DNA of 64,000 nt from Bugulina stolonifera. Its lineage: Eukaryota; Bryozoa; Gymnolaemata; Cheilostomatida; Bugulidae. This document shows positions 25,501 through 36,086 of this stretch, piece after piece. Below the pieces are notes generated by a model that did no database searches, had not been told where the DNA came from, and saw nothing but the letters and a program-made list of their open reading frames with translations. Each line of letters begins with the position of its first letter. Positions within the stretch are counted from its first letter, which is position 1. Made by a program: the position numbers and the translations under genes. The stretch is from positions 17,275,233 to 17,339,232 of the forward strand of contig OW285188.1 of the NCBI GenBank assembly GCA_935421135.1, written 5' to 3'.

Positions 25501-26615
25501 AATATTATTATTATAAACTACAAAGTATAGCATAGACTGTTTAGGTATAGAGTATAGACTCAAGTATTATCACTGTCATACTACATGTAGCAGTGTATAT
25601 GTAGTCATTCACAGTAATCTATAATCTATAGGGTATTCACTGTACATAACCGTCAGGGGAGTTAACGAACAATATATACATATACGGTAAATAAATTACA
25701 ATAAAAGATTGAGGCCATGTAAATGTACATACATGCACAATACATTACATACACTGAATATGTTTCTCACATACACATTCAACTCTGCATGTATGTGATT
25801 TAATATGCTTGTCTATTATATATCACAGTATAAGTAAATTATAGTATCTCATAAAAATTCTAACCCAGATAAACATATTTGGATGATGCATAACGAACTA
25901 CACCAAGACACATATTGTATTGTGTATTATTAAAAGTCTATATTCTATGTACATGTAGTTAGTTATATTATAACTAATTGTCTTATACTAGTACATGTAC
26001 TTGTATTTACTGCTATACAGTCATAATATACAGGTACATGTATATTATTAAACCATATATATGTATCTTACAATCTATATACATGTACATGTAGATATAA
26101 TGCTTGTAGTATAATGATAGTATTTAGTAGGTCATAGGTCTCAGGTATAGTAAACCATAGATATGTATCTTGTAACTTATAAACATATGTACGTGTACAA
26201 TGTAGATATAACATAATAATTGTAGGTCATGTACTTACTTTTTAGATATATATCCAGCAATAAAGATACCAATGACCATACAAGCTGTTTGTGTGAAGAA
26301 CGCCCATGACATCTGCTGCACAGTATTTCCTGTGTAGCAAGCCAAGTCCTCCATTGTGGGTCCGAGGAAGCCAACACACATACCAAATGCTAGATATAAC
26401 AGGAAATATCCTATAGTCACTGCTGCATTCTGGGTAAACAATGCAACTAAAAAGTAGTTTGACGAACTGCTTGAAATTTTAGTTTTAACATCTTCAAGTT
26501 TTCTCTTTGTCACTTCCCAAACAAGGAGAGCTCCGCCGGAATATTTCTCACAACAGTTAGACGATGCTGAAGAATTGGTATGATGGTGACTCCCCTTCGT
26601 ATTATGGGTAGCCAT
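16544..26615 (-). CDS. MFSD4-like: MFSD4-like major facilitator transporter, copy 2
   Basis: Paralogue of the gene at 3902-13945. Exons in gene order: 26239-26615, 23751-23946, 23091-23342, 21105-21234, 20660-20808, 19918-20013, 19706-19786, 19272-19425, 18665-18735, 18422-18536, 16955-17084, 16544-16649. Phases agree and give 618 residues. The core helices are almost the same as in copy 1. Differences cluster in three places: an N-terminal cytoplasmic insertion (SGGALLVWEVTKRK region), a longer extracellular TM5-TM6 loop (five codons more), and a longer acidic and serine-rich tail ending SSSSED. Exon 8 again ends in the 21-bp donor repeat, here with 12 GTAAGT copies. As in copy 1, a 5' non-coding exon is likely because an acceptor lies about 14 bases before the start codon. 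Confidence 0.87.
18736..18915 (-). repeat. About 19-bp branch-point-like repeat, intron 8 of copy 2
   Basis: Same family as 5929-6190, next to the exon 9 acceptor. On the coding strand I count four TACTAAC, three TACTAAT and one variant. The units differ from copy 1 in number and in exact sequence. Confidence 0.82.
19016..19290 (-). repeat. 21-bp minisatellite carrying repeated 5' splice sites, copy 2
   Basis: Twelve GTAAGT donors at exact 21-bp spacing from 19271 to 19040, plus a degenerate thirteenth (GTACTG). The reading frame through the repeats is open and encodes TSKYVYM heptads. The copy number differs from the 20 in copy 1. Confidence 0.93.
20100..20640. other. Insertion in intron 5 of copy 2, unassigned
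   Basis: About 0.5 kb not matched in the copy 1 intron, which instead has a MITE at 8311-8524. No terminal repeats or coding sequence recognised. Confidence 0.35.
22030..22475. mobile_element. pogo-like MITE, intron 3 of copy 2
   Basis: Left end is CAGTGGAATTTGCTTAATTC, then GACTCCAAGGGACCACC as in the element at 12526. Right end is the inverse of TAGTGGAACTTGCTTATAATTC. About 445 bp with no transposase. Copy 1 intron 3 has no equivalent. Confidence 0.65.
22815..22965 (+). mobile_element. SINE fragment, intron 3 of copy 2
   Basis: Plus-strand GGGCTCTGGGCTTTGAGG, then AGGAAGGGCATCCAACCTT and GCCATTGGTGAAATGCC. These segments match the SINE at 61290-61462 in the same order. The head is incomplete. 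Confidence 0.6.
24770..24983. mobile_element. hAT-type MITE with exact 8-bp target duplication, intron 1 of copy 2
   Basis: The element is 24778-24975. It starts CAGTGGGGCCCAA and ends with the inverse of CAGGGGTGTCCAATT. It is flanked on both sides by GTCTAGAT (24770-24777 and 24976-24983). The paralogous site in copy 1 (near 12433) reads CTAGATGTTTATAAC without the insert. Confidence 0.85.
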
Positions 26616-27479
26616 TGTTGTCACACTCTCTGGAACAAGCAATTGTAAATTATGTGACTATACTGCAATCATGGGCAGTAGATAGTAGCTAGTAAATCAT
26701 GTATTAATAGTAACTAAGTACGTGATAGGAAACGTCTATATATATGTTGAGGTTGGGGTTTGGGGTAAGAGTGGACAATTAGCAAAATGCAGAGAAGACA
26801 ACTCCTATTTTTTGAAGATTCACGAAGTATTCGCTACATTGTAACATATACAAAGCCTCTTATCATGTATTTAGTGAACGTTAATGCCTCAATAAATGTA
26901 AGTAAAGTAAGATGGAGGTAGTGATGGTATAAATCCATCTGCTACCAGCTACACCTGCTGAGTGAAGACTGAAGAGGACAGTGTTTGTTCTAGAAAGTTC
27001 AAGAGTGTCTAATTAACCTTATTGTCTACATGTATGTAGTGGTTTCCATAGAGACACTTCCCTCTACCATATGATAGCATAACACTAACATGGTATAGAT
27101 ATCCCTAGCTATAGAATCTTTCCACTAGCATCTACTACATGAAGTTACGTCACATGGTAGGACGCAGGCATTACTCATCAGGTATTTCTAATTAGAGTAA
27201 TAGACAATTAGTTTGGGTGATTGAAATGTAAATTTTGTAATATTGATAATTGTGCCTGTCATCTACAATTAATGGTAGTAATAATCATAGATATACAGTA
27301 TTACACACTATCTATAGAAGTAATATGTAGTTTATGGTGACCTACGAGTGGCCTACAAGCTGTATATTTCGTACGCTCTAATTATTACCCAAGTGCATGC
27401 CTACAACAGATAACAGTGAGGAACCTGTATAAGATACGATAGCTCAAGCTAATACTCTAATGATAAGTGCCGATACCAG
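26616..27479. other. Upstream flank of MFSD4-like copy 2
   Basis: No gene seen. It should hold the copy 2 promoter and 5' non-coding exon. A block near 27030-27115 (TTTCCATAGAGACAC) matches 14840 upstream of copy 1. Confidence 0.4.
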
Positions 27480-27745
27480 GTGTCTTCGCGACCTCTTGGA
27501 TGGACCCGAGCCACAAATAAAAATCACAAGATGGCTGTCCGACTTAGCCCAGAAGGGCTATTTGCCTGGGATTTTGCTTGGCCAGATGAAACCATCCCTA
27601 GCTCATCGGCACACCTGACTTCTTCCCGCAAAAATGAGGATTTTGCTTTTAGCCCAGGCCGGTGTGCTCGCGACTCTGTGACGGATGTGTGCCCGAAAAT
27701 ATTTTCGCAAATTGGCATGGGTCTGAAATTTAGGTTGCGAAGATT
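27480..27745 (+). mobile_element. MITE of the GTGTCTTCGCGACC family
   Basis: Left end is GTGTCTTCGCGACCTCTTGG, and the right end GGTTGCGAAGA is its imperfect inverse. The body shares CATCCCTAGCTCATC and neighbouring blocks with 32527-32768. No transposase. Confidence 0.72.
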
Positions 27746-29014
27746 CCTATCACTGCAACAGTGAGATTCCTGCCTAGTGAGAATACAATATAAATATATA
27801 TATAAGATAGTCACGGTGTATTCATATAACTACCTGCACTGTTTCACTCAGTAAATACCAAAGTAATATACATATTCATATATTATTTTTAGGCTTATAA
27901 TTTCTAACTAGTCAGTGTAGCCAAAAAAACTGTTTATAATTTGGCTTTTGACACATGCATGTGTCTATATTTTTGTGAACTAAAACTAAATTATACACCA
28001 ACCTGTAAATTGTCAGCCTGCTGGTACCAATAATGTAGAGAGACTACTGTAGTAATAGAAAGTGTATTTACATTAGCAGCCTTCCATTCGTAATAATGAT
28101 CACTGGGGTTTAACAACGACAATATACAGACATGACATGTGTATCTATTATGGAATATATTCCACTCGACCAATCAATAACTACTAGATGTAGATAATGC
28201 ACTGCTGACAAGCTAATGTAGTGAAAGTCCCCTCCCTAGCTGGTTGAGGGGCCTCCCCAAGGAGCTCTAATTATCCATTAGCTAATAATTAGCTAGAAAG
28301 TACTCTATTTTTATCTGTATTATTTTTCTACAAATTACAAGTGTTACTATATACAGAATAGTGGTGTATATTTATGCCAGGAGGTACAAAGTTTTCTTGT
28401 ACTTGGCCATATTTTAACAACAATTTCTGGTTTGTTATACAAGCACATGAAAGGAATATTCCTTCTGTTTTCTATATCTGAAGTTCTAAGTAGCGATGTT
28501 ATTCAATTTGTCCACATTTATTCAAGTAGAAATCCACGTGTCATGTCGTGTTGCTATTGATGCTTCTATTATACATGTACAGTATATGTACGTAGGTTAA
28601 TGATTGTGCATATAGTGAGCCGGCATCGTGTTATGTATTATAACTGTATAAAGATCCTATATGGGTTGTAAGGTGACCATGTGAGATAGTGTAAGGATAC
28701 AGTCTAATGTTGATCAGTGTGGAAACAATTCAAACACTTCACTTGCTACTTACTACATATTACTGAGGTCATCAAGAGGTATTGTTTGGTCTGTGTATGT
28801 CTTTATTGCTAATAAAACCTTCTATTGGGGAGTTTACATCAGGAGATTCTTGTAACACATTACTACAGTACACGTACATGTATTTATGAACTTGGCCAAG
28901 TCAGTGGTCATTTGACCATTAGCACTAAAAGTTATCTTGGCTACTTTGCACACCAAGACTGGACTCAGTGTCCCAGTAGCATTCCTTCTGTGCTTCCTCT
29001 CATGTGATACCCAA
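27746..29014. other. Intergenic DNA before the large satellite
   Basis: No gene recognised. Part (around 27960-28170) aligns with the unit 1 region near 15220-15400, so it belongs to the duplicated flank. Confidence 0.4.
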
Positions 29015-29099
29015 CGGCAGCACAACTTGACGCGGCAGCACAACTTGACACGGCAGCACAACTTGACGCTGCAGCACAACTTGACGCGGCAGCACAATT
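29015..29099. repeat. 18-bp minisatellite (about 5 units)
   Basis: Unit CGGCAGCACAACTTGACG repeated with single-base changes. It lies directly before the perfect inverted repeat at 29107-29161. Confidence 0.9.
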
Positions 29100-29106
29100 T
29101 GAACAT

Positions 29107-29161
29107 ATAGGGACTCTTTTATTGTAATGGAACCTTTACATTACAATAAAAGAGTCCCTAT
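29107..29161. repeat. Perfect 23-bp inverted repeat with 9-bp loop
   Basis: Arms 29107-29129 and 29139-29161 are exact reverse complements (core GGGACTCTTTTATTG), separated by GAACCTTTA. It sits between the 18-bp minisatellite and the start of the 53-bp satellite and has no partner beside the unit 1 satellite. Confidence 0.95.
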
Positions 29162-29172
29162 GTTTTCTAGTT

Positions 29173-31085
29173 ATACTGAACAAACCAGTGGATACTACAT
29201 ATACATGTACAGTACATACAGTTATATACTGTACATACCAGTGGATACTACACATGTACATGTACAGTACATACAGTTATATACTGTACAAACCAGTGGA
29301 TACTACACATGTACATGTACAGTACATACAGTTATATACTGTACAAACCAGTGGATACTACACATGTACATGTACAGTACATACAGTTATATACTGTACA
29401 AACCAGTGGATACTACATATACATGTACAGTACATACAGTTATATACTGTACACACCAGTGGATACTACACATGTACATGTACAGTACATACAGTTATAT
29501 ACTGTACAAACCAGTGGATACTACATATACATGTATAGTACATACAGTTATATACTGTACAAACCAGTGGATACTACATATACATGTACAGTACATACAG
29601 TTATATACTGTACACACCAGTGGATACTACATATACATGTACAGTACATACAGTTATATACTGTACATACCAGTGGATACTACATACACATGTACATGTA
29701 CATACAGTTATATACTGTACAAACCAGTGGATACTACATATACATGTACAGTACATACAGTTATATACTGTACATACAGTTATACTACATATACATGTAC
29801 AGTACATACAGTTATATACTGTACATACCAGTGAATACTACATATACATGTATAGTACATACAGTTATACACTGTACATACCAGTGAATACTACATATAC
29901 ATGTACAGTACATACAGTTATATACTGTACAAACCAGTGGATACTACATATACATGTACAGTACATACAGTTATATACTGTACACACCAGTGGATACTAC
30001 ACATGTACATGTACAGTACATACAGTTATATACTGTACAAACCAGTGGATACTACATATACATGTACAGTACATACAGTTATATACTGTACACACCAGTG
30101 AATACTACATATACATGTACAGTACATACAGTTATATACTGTACAAACCAGTGGATACTACACATGTACATGTATAGTACATACAGTTATATACTGTACA
30201 AACCAGTGGATACTACACATGTGCATGTACAGTACATACAGTTATATACTGTACAAACCAGTGGATACTACATGTACAGTACATACAGTTATATACTGTA
30301 CAAACCAGTGGATACTACACATGTACATGTACAGTACATACAGTTATATACTGTACACACCAGTGAATACTACATATACATGTACAGTACATACAGTTAT
30401 ATACTGTACAAACCAGTGGATACTACATATACATGTACAGTACATACAGTTATATACTGTACAAACCAGTGGATACTACATATACATGTACAGTACATAC
30501 AGTTATATACTGTACAAACCAGTGGATACTACATGTACATGTACAGTACATACAGTTATATACTGTACATACCAGTGGATACTACATATACATGTACAGT
30601 ACATACAGTTATATACTGTACATACCAGTGAATACTACATATACATGTACAGTACATACAGTTATACACTGTACACACCAGTGGATACTACATGTACATG
30701 TACAGTACATACAGTTATATACTATACAAACCAGTGGATACTACATGTACATGTACAGTACATACAGTTATATACTATACAAACCAGTGGATACTACACA
30801 TGTACATGTACAGTACATACAGTAATATACTGTACACACCAGTGGATACTACACATGTACATGTACAGTACATACAGTTATATACTGTACACACCAGTGG
30901 ATACTACATGTACATGTACAGTACATACAGTTATATACTATACAAACCAGTGGATACTACACATGTACATGTACAGTACATACAGTAATATACTGTACAC
31001 ACCAGTGGATACTACACATATACATGTACAGTACATACAGTTATATACTGTACAAACCAGTGGATACTACACATGTACATGTATG
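29173..31085. repeat. 53-bp satellite block, unit 2 (about 36 copies)
   Basis: Same monomer as 15405-15950. The monomer has no TAA, TAG or TGA in any plus-strand frame. Since 53 is not a multiple of three, long spurious ORFs (up to 299 codons) cycle through all frames. Variants differ by ACATAT/ACATGT and GTACAAACC/GTACACACC/GTACATACC. Confidence 0.95.
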
Positions 31086-31140
31086 TCATATAATCCTGTA
31101 TGCGTTTCAGATAACTAGAATAATCGTTTCAGATCAACAT

Positions 31141-32526
31141 GATGATTACGACTGGTACCTGCAGATTTCATGATAAATCAAACACACTACCAGTGTTTGC
31201 ACATATAGTTACTGACTAATCAATTCACCATGCATTCAACACAGATACAATAATACTGAAATAGGAAGGAAGGATTTGGAGGGTTACACTATTTTTAGTT
31301 TAGATTACCACAGGTTTGTTGATAACATTGTATGTACATGTTGGCTATGCATTACCAATTGCAGAGGAGTTAGAATCCATGTGAATAAACCATCACCTGA
31401 TTGCAATGACTAGTGCGGAATTGTCAACTGTTGTAAGGTGACAAAATAGAATTGTGGAATGATGCTGCAGTATTACAGGTAAAGGTGAGGGCTACAGCAT
31501 AGTCCAACATCTTGATATGATACGCTGCACTACTGTATTACAGTTACAGTATTAGCCTAGCCCACCTGCCACCTACCTTAAACATAATACCAAGGTCCTG
31601 TGACCATTCTGACCCCAGCACTGAATGATCGAGGAAGAAATGCACATATATGGTCCTCATCTCTTGCTGGAACACATGTATATACACAAACATACATGTA
31701 CATGTACATACACAAGCATACAGTACACTGTAGTGTCCTGCTTATACAATCATGTCTGGACACGTATAAGGAAGGAGGGGATGAAAGATCAGCACAGTAT
31801 TGAGTTACCCCCTTCTAAATACCCAACCCCTAAAGGTCTATCCCACCCTCGGGGACCTTCATTGGTAGAGCTCCCCTTGATTATATTCACCAATAGTTGC
31901 TTTGTTACACTTACAATCATAAATTTGTTCATGAACTGTGTTCCTTCCAGCGAGCATAACGTAAGAGAGAGAAGGTAACTTTATATATCACAATGCTATG
32001 GGCTTGATTTCACTCCAAACCTCTCTCCCACAGCTTCTCAGGTATTGAGTACACATGCATATCAAGTTGTTATGATATACCCTACTAGTAAGAAGGAAAA
32101 TTTATGCTCATCTGTTGTATTCCTTTATGTACTGGTATGCTTACTTTATCAAAAGGGAAGTGATTGCTTTGCCACACTGTACTGTTATATGGTGATGGAG
32201 TTGTAAAGCAAGAAATATTACAAGATACAAGAAATAAATTAAGAAAATTATATTCCATTAATTGTTATCAATAGAAGACATGCTGTTACATCTATTTCTT
32301 TGATCAAATCTAATGAGCAAGGCAGCAGTAAGAGAAATTAATCTTCAAATGACCGCCATAAAGTTATAATATGTACAAAATGGCTAAAATATCTTGTTAA
32401 GATTGTACGTTAGGTGCTTCCTTAAAACTTAAGTAGGAGTTGTCTTCATATATTACGGTTGTTCCCAAACTCCAACCACAAATAAGGATATACAGCTATC
32501 AAAATTTCTGCAAAGCTGAGCTTATA
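31141..32526. other. Gene-poor region after the duplication
   Basis: No exon chain or element with clear ends was found. Short ORFs here lack family resemblance. Confidence 0.4.
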
Positions 32527-32768
32527 GTGTTTTCACAACCTAAATTCCAGGCACAGACTATGTTGCTCAAGAATTTTCCGACTCACTTCTGTCGCAGAGT
32601 TTCGAAATCCACATTTTCGTGCGAGAAACTTCTGGTGTGATGATGAGCTAGGGATGGTTTTCTCCGCCAAGCAACATCCCAGGCCAACAGCCCTTTCAGT
32701 CTAGGCCATACGGCCATTTTTGAATTTAAATTTGCGATCCAGATCGGTCCAAGAGGTCGCGAAGACAC
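32527..32768 (-). mobile_element. MITE of the GTGTCTTCGCGACC family, near full length
   Basis: 242 bp. The end at 32527 reads GTGTTTTCACAACC and the other end is the inverse of GTGTCTTCGCGACC. TA lies on each side, consistent with a TA target duplication. The body matches the copies at 8311 and 27480. Confidence 0.75.
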
Positions 32769-32937
32769 TATCAACTGGGTACAATGCTTGTGCAGGAGCT
32801 AGGTGAGTGTACCCTTAATACAACATACAATATAGAACTAGGGATTGCTAACCCATGTTCAGTTCAAGTCTAACACTGATATGGAGTTAGAGCTGGAAAA
32901 CTGGTGTCAGAGAGACCAATATTATAACATACGCATT

Positions 32938-33013
32938 GACCGCCTAGCTGACCGCCTAGCTGACCGCCTAGCTGACCGCCTAGCTGACCGCCTAGCTGAC
33001 CGCCTAGCTGACC
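32938..33013. repeat. 12-bp minisatellite (about 6 units)
   Basis: Unit GACCGCCTAGCT, nearly perfect. It reads as repeated Ala-Asp-Arg-Leu on the plus strand, but no gene context supports translation. Confidence 0.92.
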
Positions 33014-33176
33014 CTTTACTCTTTAAAATGTAAATTAAAAAAAAAGTACCTGCAAAGTTGCTCTTACATGTAATTACGATACGGATGCAAATGCTAGCAT
33101 CATGTGTAACATGAGAACAACATACAATAAAGTTGAAACAAAATGCATAAAATATAACCAACTAAGACTTACTTAC

Positions 33177-33298
33177 GTCAAAGTTCTTTAGATGTTTCAA
33201 CTGTCTTGGTTGAATAGTGTCTATCTCAGGAGGTAGGATACTACTGTTGCTACTGCCGCTGCTGAAGCTACTGTGAGCTGCTACAAATACTGTTTCAT
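33177..33298 (-). other. Possible orphan exon
   Basis: On the minus strand an open frame contains ETVFVAAHSSFSS and PPEIDTIQPRQLKHLKNFD, and ends at a strong donor (GAC then GTAAGTAAGT). I could not link it to other exons or a family. It may be an unrecognised gene's exon or chance. Confidence 0.2.
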
Positions 33299-36086
33299 TT
33301 CAGCAGTCCTTTAAGTGGACACACATGTTTAGTTATTATATGGTGTAAGTTGGAGTGCTACCAGTATAAGGACTATATACAATTTGACTCTTGTAAAATT
33401 AATGTTCTAGAAGTGGGCTTACACTGGCCACTGACTAGCTACTACTTCTTATTGTTGAGCCAGTGATCTCTTGATTTGCTTAGAGAACACTCCAGTATGG
33501 TACAGGTATATAAAGACACCTTTGGAGAGCATGTATAATTCAGGCATGCTACTTACAATCTTACATTGAATCTCACCTTTGACAAACTGCAGTAAAGAAA
33601 ACACATAATTAATTTGGCAAAAGTGTACATTATGCCTTTTATTTATTTGTGAATTTTGATGCTTGTCATATATTAGTAAATAACTCTGAGGCTTATTTTG
33701 TGACTGGCTATTTTACCACAGTATACAATTATTCACTAGTTCACATGTACTGTATATTCGACAGCAGACAACTTGTGGAATATACTGTACATCATCGCAT
33801 GTTATTAAGAGAAAATGGGCCTGTTTGTAGGCTTGGTGATTTAAAAACGTAATAAAGTTGGGCTATGAAACTAATAGCTGAAGTTCAATAAATGCCCAAA
33901 ATTTGGCCATACTATTTTTATGTGCAATATTTTACTTCATTTGTACCAAAGTAATTTTCATATAAATGTAAAACAATGCTATTATGTGAAACAGGCTTAC
34001 CAAGTCTCCCTGATTCCGCAGGAGACTCCCTGATTTTTAACTCAAATCTTGGTACCCCACCCCACCCAAAATGAACACCCCCACCCAAATGCTGAATCTC
34101 TCTGATTTTCATCGGCCTGATGTGAAAGGAAGCTTCTGCCAGAGTATAGCAGAGTAGTAAGAGTACTAAAGGTATAATCAAATGAACTATTGGCAAGATC
34201 ATGCAATCTAATACCTTTATTATGTATGCTACAGGTGAATACCAGCTACATTTCAATTATACTGGCAGCTCCAGTTTTTAACTTCCAACAATCTGCAAGT
34301 CAGAAACAGCTAAGTAATTATACAACATACATGTACATGTTCATTGCATATTCAAACACTAGAGTTATACTGGCACCCCATGTACCCCACCAAGTCTGAA
34401 TAAGATGGTATTAGTTAATAAATGTCACGGATTTTGCAGCTGAAAAAATATTTCAGCAATTATCCTATTGGTAGCATCATAAATGTGCATGAAGAAATAC
34501 ATGAATAGTTATGAAAGTTCACACTGTTGGGGTCTAAATCAATTGCAAACTCTCAGCTGCACATACACCCATATACCCTAGCTGTAATATTTGTGATGAA
34601 CTGAGCACAGGCTCACAATTAATTTGAGATTTTGGTAATGGCTGGTGTCGTGTATGTGTACACGCATATTGTGCCTTTTTAAATCTTTATAATTTGATGT
34701 CATCCTTACCATTCAGACTTTACTGCAAACATCGTTGTTACTCAATGATGATTCTTTTTTGTAGTTTTACTCAGTTTTTTGTATTTATACTTGTAAACTA
34801 TTACAAATCACCAGCCTTAATTAGTTACAAAAACAATGGGTGCCATTCTAGTTTAAATCAGAGTGTGACAACTCCCAAAATTGAGCATGAAATTAGCAAT
34901 TTGATGTGTTGGCCTACATGCATTTTAAAAATTGGGAAATCAGAGCAATAACAGACAACTTCAGTATCATTCAGTTTTTTGAAAGCACAGTAAATAAAAC
35001 TGAATTCAAGTGAAAATCAAAATCATCCAGATGTGAGATGCAATATACTTATTTGTTCAGGTAGTACAAAAGTTTACAGTGTTATATTTCATATTGCATT
35101 CATACAACCAGTATATTTAGAATACTATGTACTACATATAATTATAAGCAACAAAATAAGGTTACAACATAAAACATCAATATCAACGATAACAAAAAAC
35201 ATGTTGCAAACCAATTACTGCAATGCGTATCTGAACTACATTAAAACTACTGTAACAACCGCACACATTACCAAGAGCTTACTGCTCTTCATTAGATGTT
35301 TATTAGTACACAAAAATTATTGCACTAAAATATTGCACGAAACAACAAAATAGTTATATAATATAATAAATTAGTGTAAGAAATTGCAATAAGTTAATAA
35401 CCAATCACAGAATACTGTCAACGTATGGAACTCCAAAACATGGAATGCTAAATAGAAAGATTACAAATAATAATATACACGTGCTAGGACTAGAGCGTAG
35501 AAGATAAAATATTGTATAACAAAGTATTAATATAATAATAAATAATAGTAATAATTTATAATAATAAATATTGGTAAAATGTACACAAGATAGATGCAAT
35601 ACAACTGGAGGGGATAAGTCTTAAATTATATAAATATTGCAGAATCAGTGAAGTCATTTGGCAGATATTATGGGGAGGAAAGAGAGTAAAAAATTGAGCA
35701 ATGGCTTGGCTTAGGAAATGGAATATAAATTATTGGATGTGTAAGAGTTCATTGTAGGATAAAATGAGTTCTGGGTTCCTTTTAGTCTTACTGACTGTAA
35801 TAGATGAATGAGAATATTCCTAGTTCATATTTTATCACTCTTTCACACCAACAACTATTCCATTTTTAACCATTCTAAAACAATATTTTAGGCATCCGAG
35901 CTACCACTGCTAGTGAAATATACAAAGCCTAACATCCAAACTAAATTCATAAATACGAAAGTAGCAGAGCACATATTTGGCTGGGAACAGTCTAATGATA
36001 AACTAGTAATAAAGCACATTACCATATACATCCAGATAGTTTATCAGTTTGTAAGTATATTTGTATTGTATTGTTGAGCAGGTGGT
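33299..36086. other. Intergenic region downstream of NOL4
   Basis: AT-rich. Nothing I can support as a gene. The part next to 36087 should include the NOL4 3' UTR. Confidence 0.4.

Larger units (their letters stand above)
16065..31140. repeat. Tandem segmental duplication, unit 2
   Basis: Second copy of the MFSD4 unit, in the same orientation. It is longer than unit 1 mainly because of a larger satellite block (29173-31085) and different insertions. Coding exons are highly similar and splice positions identical. Confidence 0.8.

Noticed and set aside
29107..29161. microRNA gene
   Set aside because: A perfect 23-bp hairpin alone is not enough. No flanking stem or conserved seed could be shown, so it is kept as an inverted repeat only.
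29173..31085. CRISPR-like array
   Set aside because: Regular repeats but no unique spacers; a satellite in animal nuclear DNA.
29127..31118. Long overlapping ORFs (up to 299 codons) rich in Tyr, Thr and His
   Set aside because: They are readings of the 53-bp satellite in every frame. The monomer simply lacks plus-strand stops; there is no start context, splice structure or family.
32845..33033. ORF with repeated Ala-Asp-Arg-Leu
   Set aside because: Produced by the 12-bp minisatellite; no exon structure around it.
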